DNA of 12,633 nucleotides from Saprospiraceae bacterium. Its GTDB lineage: Bacteria; Bacteroidota; Bacteroidia; Chitinophagales; Saprospiraceae. The notes beneath the pieces were generated by a model that was not told the origin of the DNA, searched no databases, and saw only the letters and a program-made list of their open reading frames with translations. The stretch spans positions 1 to 12,633 of the forward strand of contig SKYC01000009.1 of the NCBI GenBank assembly GCA_007128085.1, read 5' to 3'. Position 1 is the first letter of the stretch. The number at the start of each line of letters is the position of its first letter. Positions 6,924 to 12,382 of this stretch are shown piece by piece. Position numbers and translations under genes: made by a program.

Positions 6924-7895
6924 ATGAATAAATGCATACCCCTTTTCTTTTCAATCCTCTTGTCATTGTTTTTCCTATCCTCCTGCCACGAGGATAAAGA
7001 CGAATTCATTCCGGACGGAGATTTTGAATACGTGGGAAATATCAATTCCTTAAAAAACACGCTTTCACCCCCCTATGAAACACATACCCTTCACCTGGAA
7101 AATAGTCTGAAAACGTATCCCATCAACCACATTTCCTCCTTAAAAGCTGGAGCCGAAAATTTTTTCAACAGTGATGGAGAGCACTATACCGGAGAGTTTA
7201 GTTTTTCAATCAAACACTCAGAAACCACCTCAGAATGGATCGGTTTGAATTATAATTTCAAAACCGAATCGGGCTATCTGGATGCGCATTACGTGCAGAA
7301 AATCTCCTTTCGCGATGCAGATGGCAGGCATTTAACCATCAACAGCGACAATCCGCCCGTGATCCGGTTGGAATTCGAATTGGAAGTAAAAGAACCCAGG
7401 ATTTTTAAATTGGAAAGCTCTTCCGGCAAGTGGAGTACTCATTCCGATATCCTTCCATTCACTTATTGGGAAAAAGAAGATGCAAACGGAGAAATTGTGG
7501 AGGTTTCAGGCTATGAATTTGAGGTATCCAACAAACTCCTTTACGCCATTGGGCATGAGTTCATGCTCGAACCAGAGGTCAAAGTTTGCGTTCAGCTGCC
7601 AAAGGGATTTACATCCTCCAATACCACTACATACGTTGTATTTAAAAATCACAACACCCTGATCAACCTGAATCATTGGGACAACAAAAACAAATACCTC
7701 GCCTGCAACAATATCCTGAAGTTGCCGGCCAATGAATTTGTGGATGTGGTTTCCATTTCCGGCTTGTCGGGAAATCGATACTTTTTTGATTCAAGAGTCA
7801 ATTATTTGGACGAATCAGAAGAACAACTTTTTGATTTAGATCCTGTCAAAAAGAACCTTTCCACCATCCTCAGCCGACTTAATTTGGCTGAGTAA
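6924..7895 (+). CDS. Lipoprotein of unknown function
   Basis: A 323-residue protein I cannot assign to a named family. The ATG at 6924 is chosen over an upstream TTG (6888) because it places a clean lipoprotein signal peptide at the N-terminus: MNKCIPLFFSILLSLFFLSS, then the lipidated Cys21. The mature protein starts CHEDKDEF. An acidic/lysine cluster just after the cysteine is the kind of signal that sends Bacteroidota lipoproteins to the cell surface, so outer-membrane surface display is likely. The rest appears beta-rich with many aromatic residues and no catalytic motif I recognise. A stretch near 185-200 (LPFTYWEKEDANGEIVEVSG) loosely resembles repeat domains of large Bacteroidota surface proteins, but this is weak. 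It lies about 250 bases after the barrel gene on the same strand, possibly as its own transcript. Its stop codon follows a perfect inverted repeat. Confidence 0.82.
   Translation: MNKCIPLFFSILLSLFFLSSCHEDKDEFIPDGDFEYVGNINSLKNTLSPPYETHTLHLENSLKTYPINHISSLKAGAENFFNSDGEHYTGEFSFSIKHSETTSEWIGLNYNFKTESGYLDAHYVQKISFRDADGRHLTINSDNPPVIRLEFELEVKEPRIFKLESSSGKWSTHSDILPFTYWEKEDANGEIVEVSGYEFEVSNKLLYAIGHEFMLEPEVKVCVQLPKGFTSSNTTTYVVFKNHNTLINLNHWDNKNKYLACNNILKLPANEFVDVVSISGLSGNRYFFDSRVNYLDESEEQLFDLDPVKKNLSTILSRLNLAE
7869..7892. repeat. Inverted repeat at the end of the lipoprotein gene
   Basis: CTCAGCC (7869-7875) and GGCTGAG (7886-7892) are a perfect 7-bp inverted repeat with a 10-base loop. It overlaps the last codons of the lipoprotein gene, and the TAA follows immediately. 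No T-tract follows on either strand, so it is not a canonical terminator, though it could protect the 3' end of either convergent transcript. Confidence 0.5.
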
Positions 7896-7960
7896 AACGG
7901 CAGAGTATAAAAGTCGCTGCATTGCAGTCTCCATTTTTCACGAGGGCAATGTTCGGTAAT

Positions 7961-8491
7961 TTATGGCAGGTATTTGGCTTGAATGGTTTTGAAATGAACC
8001 CGGTTGTGACCGCACACGATATTGAGTAATGCCCGGCCACTCAAGGGCTCTCCGTCGATCAAAACGCTCTTCTCCCAGTCTTCCTCCCCAAAAGAGTGAA
8101 ACAAAGACCGTGTTGAACGCCTTACCGCACTCCAGTCTTGTCTCAATTCATACCAACTCCGCTCATCCGTCTCTGATGCAGCAACATAAGATTCATAATT
8201 GTATCCGGGATAATCTATTGAGTCAAGTCTTTGAGCAGCCAGAGCTCTACAGCTCATGATCCGCTCAGTATCTATTAAGTGAATGATCAGTTGCCTCAGA
8301 CTCCATTTGTCGGCCTGGTAGCGATAATTCAAATCCAGCCCGGGACTTCTGTCCAATAAATCCATTTGCTGCTTCAAATCGGATCCAAGCGCTTCCAATG
8401 GATGTTCTCCCTGCATCTCTTCTATGTAAGACCGGTAAAAATCATTGAATTCGCCTGGACGGGGAATGAGAAAATCGGGAGAGACAGACAT
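7961..8491 (-). CDS. DinB-superfamily metalloprotein
   Basis: A 176-residue member of the DinB/YfiT four-helix-bundle superfamily, which typically binds a divalent metal through three histidines. Here the triad is His71 in IIHLIDTERIM, and His162 and His166 in CGHNRVHFKTI. Other family blocks are YRYQADKWSLRQLIIHLIDT (56-75), the PGYNYESYVAASETDERSW stretch (95-113) and FHSFGEEDWEKSVLIDGEPL (131-150). Some relatives are thiol-dependent S-transferases, but the substrate cannot be inferred. There is no signal peptide, so it is probably cytoplasmic. The ATG start fits the domain boundary. It converges on the lipoprotein gene, with 65 bases between the stops, and the region upstream of it is a long gene-free stretch containing a 16-bp palindrome that could be an operator. 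It appears monocistronic. Confidence 0.9.
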   Translation of the reverse strand: MSVSPDFLIPRPGEFNDFYRSYIEEMQGEHPLEALGSDLKQQMDLLDRSPGLDLNYRYQADKWSLRQLIIHLIDTERIMSCRALAAQRLDSIDYPGYNYESYVAASETDERSWYELRQDWSAVRRSTRSLFHSFGEEDWEKSVLIDGEPLSGRALLNIVCGHNRVHFKTIQAKYLP

Positions 8492-8573
8492 CGTATTGCT
8501 TTTATGCTTCCAATCAATGAGAAAAAAACAGCGATCTTATCAGGGAAAAAACATTCAGCCCGGACAACTCTTC

Positions 8574-8589
8574 ACCAAAAATTTTTGGT
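8574..8589. repeat. Perfect 16-bp palindrome upstream of the DinB gene
   Basis: ACCAAAAATTTTTGGT reads identically on both strands. It lies about 83 bases upstream of the DinB ATG. With no gap between its halves it cannot form a full hairpin, so a binding site for a dimeric regulator is more natural than a terminator. No other copy was noticed in the window. Confidence 0.6.
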
Positions 8590-8693
8590 TCAATTCAGGA
8601 GTCCGAAAATCCCTTTAAGTATCCATATGTAAACGACCGGACTCTTTAAATAGTTCTCCACTGTATTTCTTCCGGCTCTCAAATAGATTCAAG

Positions 8694-8718
8694 ATTGATT
8701 TCTATCCATGGAATCAAT
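8694..8718. repeat. Inverted repeat in the DinB-pth intergenic region
   Basis: ATTGATT (8694-8700) pairs perfectly with AATCAAT (8712-8718); a T-G wobble and a C-G pair extend it to 9 bp with a 7-base loop. No T-tract follows on either strand. Function unknown. Confidence 0.45.
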
Positions 8719-8814
8719 GACCCATTCTCGTAAAACGCGGGTCTAAGAACTTTACACCACTTCAAATTGAACGCCAAAAGAAAACTCTCCCACCATCAAT
8801 TGCCGGGGAATTTT

Positions 8815-8822
8815 TACTTTTG
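8815..8822 (+). promoter_or_regulatory. Bacteroidota-type -7 box upstream of pth
   Basis: TACTTTTG followed by CACC is a perfect TAnnTTTG match in the form often seen at Bacteroidota transcription starts. It predicts a start near 8829 and a leader of about 120 bases before the pth ATG. No matching -33 TTTG was found 19 bases upstream. Confidence 0.5.
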
Positions 8823-8897
8823 CACCAGACTTGTGTCGATTGCCGCCAAGGGGACGACCGCTCTATTTGAAAAAAGAATAAAAATTTAATCCGTGAA

Positions 8898-8936
8898 ACC
8901 TTCAAGGGAGTGAGAGAACGATCCCCTTCGAAAGGT
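8898..8936 (+). promoter_or_regulatory. Bulged stem-loop in the pth leader
   Basis: The arm ACCTTCAAGGGA (8898-8909) pairs with TCCCCTTCGAAAGGT (8922-8936): 12 base pairs with three single-base bulges, all in the 3' arm, and a 12-base loop. It ends 15 bases before the ATG, so it could affect access of ribosomes to the start. Whether it folds or regulates in the cell is inference. Confidence 0.45.
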
Positions 8937-8951
8937 ATAAAATTTAATCAA

Positions 8952-9509
8952 ATGAAGTATTTAGTTACCGGACTTGGAAATATGGGTGCAGAGTACGATG
9001 GCACCCGCCACAACATTGGTTTTGAAGTAGTCGATCATTTGGCGGAAGAGTTCAACAGTTCATTTAAAGACAACCAGCTTGGATTTACTGCTGAAATCAA
9101 GCACAAGGGCAGGACCATACACCTTCTCAAGCCCACCACATACATGAACAGGAGTGGCAAAGCCATAAGGTATTGGTTGACAAAATTAAAAATACCCGTT
9201 GATCGGTCATTGGTCATTCTGGACGACGTCCACCTCGACCTGGGGGTGGTTAAATTAAAGCCCAAGGGATCCGATGGCGGTCACAACGGCCTGAAGAACA
9301 TTCAGCAAATGCTCTCCACCACTAAATACCCGAGATTGCGTATAGGCATAGGAAGAAATTTTCATCCCGGCCAGCAAGTCGATTACGTTCTCGGTCGGTG
9401 GGAAGAAAGTGAAAAAAAGGTTGTCCGTGAAACCGTTGCCTTAGCTTCAGACTCCGTACTGGACTTTTGCTCCATTGGGATCCAGCGAACCATGAATAAA
9501 ATCAATTGA
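8952..9509 (+). CDS. pth: Peptidyl-tRNA hydrolase
   Basis: Pth hydrolyses the ester bond of peptidyl-tRNAs released from stalled ribosomes, recycling tRNA in the cytoplasm. The 185-residue length matches the bacterial family. Catalytic and substrate-binding residues are present: Asn10 in GLGNMG, the catalytic His20 in TRHNIGF, Asn66 in KPTTYMN, Asp91/Asp92 in VILDDVHLDLG (equivalent to E. coli Asp93), and Asn112 in GSDGGHNGLKNI. The C-terminal RLRIGIGR and VDYVLGRW blocks are also typical. GLGNMG replaces the more common GLGNPG, a modest variation. ATG 8952 is chosen over an upstream GTG (8910) because MKYLVTGLGN is where the family fold begins and the GTG lies in the loop of the leader stem. 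The gene stands alone, without rplY next to it, and converges on the RNase E/G gene 17 bases away. Confidence 0.97.
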   Translation: MKYLVTGLGNMGAEYDGTRHNIGFEVVDHLAEEFNSSFKDNQLGFTAEIKHKGRTIHLLKPTTYMNRSGKAIRYWLTKLKIPVDRSLVILDDVHLDLGVVKLKPKGSDGGHNGLKNIQQMLSTTKYPRLRIGIGRNFHPGQQVDYVLGRWEESEKKVVRETVALASDSVLDFCSIGIQRTMNKIN

Positions 9510-9526
9510 TTCCCCTGTGTTGGATT

Positions 9527-11077
9527 CTAGCTCAAACGTATTTCGTCGGATGCCGCATCAAAAAAGCGGTATTCGACCAATTCACATTCATTATCGGCTT
9601 CAACTTTAATCCACTTTTTGTATTTAAAATACCATTTGTGTTGCTTACTGGGCAAGCCTTTTTTGAGGAATGCGGCAATAAACGGATGCACTTTAAGAGT
9701 GATTTTATTGTGTGATTTGGACTCAATGATAAAATCGAGATCCCGCTCCAGCTCTACCAGTATTTCCACCGAGGAATTAATTTTACCCGTACCGTTGCAG
9801 GCGGGGCAATTTTCCGATGTATCGATTTTTACTGCCGGTCTGACCCGTTGTCTGGTAATTTGCATCAACCCAAATTTACTCAGTGGGAGGACGGTGTGTT
9901 GAGCGGTATCATTTTTCATGAAATCGCGCATGGATTTGTACAGCTGCTGCTTATTTTCATTTGAACGCATATCGATAAAATCGACAATAATCAGTCCGCC
10001 CAAATCTCTCAAACGCAATTGTCTGGCAATTTCTTTGGCCGACTCCAAGTTGACCGACAGAGCCGCATCTTCCTGGTCTTTTTTTACCGACTTGGGGCCG
10101 CTGTTTACATCGATCACGTGCATGGCTTCCGTGTGTTCAATGACCAGATAAGCGCCACTTTTCATGGTAGCTGTCTTACCGAAAGAGGTTTTTATTTGCC
10201 GACTGACACCGAATTTATCAAAAACAGGTGTACGTCCCTTGTAAAAAGATAGAATGTTGTTTTTCTTCGGCGCCACAGAGGTCAGGTAGGTTCTGACATT
10301 GTCAAAAAGATCTTTGTCGTCAATGACCACTTTGTGGAAGTCATCGGACAACATATCACGCAATATGCTGGTGGTTTTATCAAGCTCACTCAGCAGCTTA
10401 ACAGGGGGCTTTGAATGAACGAGTTGCGACCTGACACTCCCCCACTTTTCCAATAATTGGTTGAGTTCTTCGTGTAAATCAGAAACCTTTTTTCCCTCAG
10501 CGGCTGTTCTCACGATGATGCCAAAATTGGCGGGTTTTATACTCTCCACCAGTAATTGGAGCCTTTTCCGCTCATCGGAATTGGATATTTTTTTGGATAT
10601 GGCGATCACGTTATTGAACGGGCTCAACACAATGTGTCGACCGGGAATGGTAATCTCACAGCTCAATCTCGGGCCTTTGGTAGAAATGGGTTCTTTGAGT
10701 ACCTGGACGAGGATCGGATCCTTTTTGTTGAATACTTGAGTGATTTTCCCGGATTTTGAAATCTGTTTCTGGATTTCAAAATTATCCAACATTTGCGTAT
10801 GCTGTCGATTGGCAATAGAGTCGTCGGTGTATTTCACCAACGATCTGACATTGGGGCCCAAGTCGGTATAGTGTAAAAAAGCGTCTTTTTTGTGACCTAT
10901 ATCTACAAAAGCAGCATTCAGTCCTGGCATCAGTTTTTTGATGTATCCCAGAAAAATATCTCCGACTATAAAGCGCTGGTTGGTTTTTTCTTTATGCAGC
11001 TCTACAAGCTGCCCGTCCTCAATCAGGGCAATTTCTACACTGGTAGGCGAGGAATTAATTACTAGTTCTTTCTCCAC
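9527..11077 (-). CDS. rng: Ribonuclease E/G family endoribonuclease
   Basis: A 516-residue endonuclease that cleaves single-stranded A/U-rich RNA in rRNA maturation and mRNA decay. The length is close to RNase G and it lacks the long C-terminal scaffold of enterobacterial RNase E. An S1 RNA-binding domain begins about residue 33, with VGDIFLGYIKKLMPGLNAAF and VDIGHKKDAFLH. The catalytic magnesium-binding aspartates are Asp323 in VIDVNSG and Asp366 in IIVDFIDM; the Zn-link is Cys424/Cys427 in CPACNGTG. The 43- and 58-residue spacings between these sites equal those of E. coli RNase E (303, 346, 404). The start is GTG: MEKELVINSSPTSVEIALIE is the normal N-terminus and no ATG is nearby. A hairpin and T-rich tract lie just upstream, and a small-protein/TPR/HU unit on the same strand precedes it. 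It converges on pth. Confidence 0.95.
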   Translation of the reverse strand: MEKELVINSSPTSVEIALIEDGQLVELHKEKTNQRFIVGDIFLGYIKKLMPGLNAAFVDIGHKKDAFLHYTDLGPNVRSLVKYTDDSIANRQHTQMLDNFEIQKQISKSGKITQVFNKKDPILVQVLKEPISTKGPRLSCEITIPGRHIVLSPFNNVIAISKKISNSDERKRLQLLVESIKPANFGIIVRTAAEGKKVSDLHEELNQLLEKWGSVRSQLVHSKPPVKLLSELDKTTSILRDMLSDDFHKVVIDDKDLFDNVRTYLTSVAPKKNNILSFYKGRTPVFDKFGVSRQIKTSFGKTATMKSGAYLVIEHTEAMHVIDVNSGPKSVKKDQEDAALSVNLESAKEIARQLRLRDLGGLIIVDFIDMRSNENKQQLYKSMRDFMKNDTAQHTVLPLSKFGLMQITRQRVRPAVKIDTSENCPACNGTGKINSSVEILVELERDLDFIIESKSHNKITLKVHPFIAAFLKKGLPSKQHKWYFKYKKWIKVEADNECELVEYRFFDAASDEIRLS

Positions 11078-11093
11078 AATTTGATTTTATATA

Positions 11094-11123
11094 AGAAAAA
11101 CAAATACTACTGCGCCAGCAGTA
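11094..11123 (-). promoter_or_regulatory. Hairpin with T-rich tail upstream of rng
   Basis: On the minus strand TACTGC, loop TGGC and GCAGTA form a perfect 6-bp stem (11108-11123), followed by GTATTTGTTTTTC. It lies about 30 bases before the rng GTG and resembles a short intrinsic terminator or attenuator. The same segment includes TAGTATTTG, a -7 box with one extra base between TA and TTTG, so a promoter is an alternative reading. Confidence 0.4.
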
Positions 11124-11244
11124 AACCTTCAGACAGACACTGAGGCTTCACTAGGGGCGACTTAGCAAAAGGAGAAGTTCAGACAAAATTTCAGATCGCT
11201 AAGGTAAGCAATTAAAATGAAACCCACAAAAGGCTTCATGTGTG

Positions 11245-11364
11245 TTTCTATAAAAACCATTCGAAATGCTGTTTATCCATTCCGAAAATCGGGTCGATCA
11301 GCAACTCTGTCAAAGCAAGTAGAGCAAGTAATCCGCTGATTATTCCCAGGGGTTTTTATAGAAA
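11245..11364. repeat. 14-bp perfect inverted repeat enclosing 92 bases
   Basis: TTTCTATAAAAACC (11245-11258) and GGTTTTTATAGAAA (11351-11364) are exact reverse complements. Inside lie further pairings: ATCAGC (11297-11302) with GCTGAT (11335-11340), and a small CCGA/TCGG hairpin (11282-11292). As RNA this would give a closed, two-armed 120-base structure between the small-protein terminator and rng. No clear target-site duplication flanks it. It could be a structured leader, a small RNA, or a decayed mini-element. The whole 11078-11459 stretch holds no convincing gene. Confidence 0.55.
11248..11349 (-). pseudogene. Possible remnant or tiny membrane-protein ORF without a normal start
   Basis: The minus-strand frame ending at TAG 11248-11250 encodes about 33 residues with a protein-like hydrophobic segment, GIISGLLALLALTELLIDP, followed by IFGMDKQHFEWFL. 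An in-frame TAA three codons upstream leaves only CTG or ATA as starts. It may be a degraded membrane-protein gene, a tiny unannotated protein, or chance within the inverted-repeat segment. No family recognised. Confidence 0.2.
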
Positions 11365-11396
11365 AATCACCACTGAAAATTACATTCCAGTGGTGA
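11362..11396 (-). terminator. Rho-independent terminator of the HU/TPR/small-protein unit
   Basis: A perfect 9-bp inverted repeat, TCACCACTG (11367-11375) and CAGTGGTGA (11388-11396), has a 12-base loop. On the minus strand it is followed directly by TTTTTCTAT. It lies about 65 bases after the small basic protein stop and should end transcription coming from the right edge. Confidence 0.72.
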
Positions 11397-11459
11397 GTAT
11401 AATTTAATTTAAAGAATACGTGTAAAATCCGGCATTTCCATAATTGACCGGAAGAAAAA

Positions 11460-11552
11460 TTACTTCTTCTTTTTATGTCTGTTTTTTTTCATTTTTTTTT
11501 TTCTCTTATGAGTTGATATTTTATGTCTTTTTCTTTTTTTACCTGATGGCAT
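11460..11552 (-). CDS. 30-residue highly basic protein, AURKAIP1/COX24 (bS22/mS38)-like
   Basis: A 30-codon ATG frame on the minus strand begins MPSGKKRKRHKISTHKRKKK and ends with four lysines. Fourteen Lys, four Arg and three His leave almost no other residues, so it must bind nucleic acid. The start MPSGKKRKRHK and the block HKRKKxxKKNRHKKK are recurrent in Bacteroidota genomes and resemble the short AURKAIP1/COX24 domain of small-subunit ribosomal proteins (mitochondrial mS38, mycobacterial bS22). I recognise this by pattern, without a search. A ribosomal role is likely but inferred. The upstream context is very A/T-rich, as expected for Bacteroidota initiation. It lies 40 bases after the TPR gene stop, with a strong terminator downstream, so it is probably the last gene of the HU/TPR unit. 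It is easily missed because of its length. Confidence 0.78.
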   Translation of the reverse strand: MPSGKKRKRHKISTHKRKKKMKKNRHKKKK

Positions 11553-11592
11553 AATTTAATTTTTAATTTGTTAAGTAATATTGTTAATGGGT

Positions 11593-12372
11593 TTATTGCT
11601 CACAAAGTTCCGCAAACCTTCTGGCATTTTCATTGTCGCCCAGTTGACCGTAAGCCACCGGTAGAAGACAGATCACCCTTTGGTTGTCGGGTTCCAGGTC
11701 ATAGGCCCTTTCCAATCGCTCAACCGCTCTTTGGTATTCCCCCACCTGAATATTGAGCCTCCCCAGATTGTAAAGTGCCGGAACGTACTCGGGGTTTTGC
11801 CTGTTGAGTTCCAGCAATTGTTCAATTCCCGCCATGGGATTGTTTTTCGGTGGAAATTCAGCAAGAGTCACTGCGAGGTTCAATCGATTGTCCAGATTGT
11901 TGGGTTCGAGAGAGACGGCATTTTCAAAACTGGCAATGGCCCGATTTGCACAAAGAGTTTTTCGACTCTCCGTATCTGCTCGATGCATACAAATACTGTA
12001 GGTTGAGCCCGATATGGACCAGGCCTCGGCCGTCATTTCCTTTTCTGCTACTTGTTCTGCATGATACCCGGCCAAAGCGGGCACCCCGAATTGCATCCAG
12101 TTGCTCGACAATTGCTTGTGATACTCGACTTTCTGGCTTTCGTCTTCGGTCTGTTCGAGTGCAAATTCAAGTGATTCAATGGCATTGCGTCTCTCTGAAC
12201 TCAAATCATTGATCACAGCCCTTTTGATATTGATAAAGTCGGTCGGTTGAAAAGCCATTGCTCTGGCAGACTCAGCTTCCCGCAAGGAGGCATCTTTGGT
12301 ATCGAAACCGAAATAAATAACGACCACCGCCAAAACAGCCGCAGCGATAAGTATTAGTTGATTTTTATTCAT
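11593..12372 (-). CDS. Membrane-anchored tetratricopeptide-repeat protein
   Basis: A 259-residue protein with one N-terminal membrane helix (about residues 5-23, QLILIAAAVLAVVVIYFGF) that lacks a lipobox, then a helical region and TPR repeats. Recognisable TPR units are CANRAIASFENAVSLEPNN near 140-158, VPALYNLGRLNIQVGEYQRA with VERLERAYDLEPDN near 193-226, and a last CLLPVAYGQLGDNENARRF near 231-249. TPR arrays act as protein-protein scaffolds; the partner is unknown. The anchored array probably faces the periplasm, but topology is not certain from sequence. The ATG is 10 bases after the HU-like stop, so the two are almost surely co-transcribed. A TPR gene next to an HU-like gene upstream of rng is, as far as I recall, a common Bacteroidota arrangement. 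Confidence 0.87.
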   Translation of the reverse strand: MNKNQLILIAAAVLAVVVIYFGFDTKDASLREAESARAMAFQPTDFINIKRAVINDLSSERRNAIESLEFALEQTEDESQKVEYHKQLSSNWMQFGVPALAGYHAEQVAEKEMTAEAWSISGSTYSICMHRADTESRKTLCANRAIASFENAVSLEPNNLDNRLNLAVTLAEFPPKNNPMAGIEQLLELNRQNPEYVPALYNLGRLNIQVGEYQRAVERLERAYDLEPDNQRVICLLPVAYGQLGDNENARRFAELCEQ

Positions 12373-12382
12373 CTGGTTGGGT

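Larger units (their letters stand above)
8492..8951. other. Gene-free stretch between the DinB and pth genes
   Basis: About 460 bases separate the divergently oriented DinB and pth starts. I see no tRNA fold and no credible reading frame. It holds two inverted repeats, one TAnnTTTG box facing pth and a bulged stem just before pth, described separately. No clear promoter box facing the DinB gene was found. Confidence 0.6.

Noticed and set aside
7917..7927. Palindrome CTGCATTGCAG between the lipoprotein and DinB genes
   Set aside because: With a 3-base loop only 4 bp remain; the T-run on the minus strand follows after a gap, so it is too weak to call a terminator.
8910..8951. GTG-started N-terminal extension of pth
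   Set aside because: The extra 14 residues precede the normal Pth start MKYLVTGLGN, and the GTG lies in the loop of a predicted leader stem.
9500..9511. 12-bp palindrome AATCAATTGATT over the pth stop codon
   Set aside because: A/T-rich, gapless and without a T-tract; plausible by chance and not a terminator.
11162..11260. 32-codon ATG frame on the minus strand upstream of rng
   Set aside because: Short and of no recognisable family; overlaps the inverted-repeat segment in another phase and has no coding support beyond an ATG and a stop.
11315..11331. Direct repeat AGCAAGTA twice with one base between
   Set aside because: Two short copies only; not a CRISPR or iteron array.
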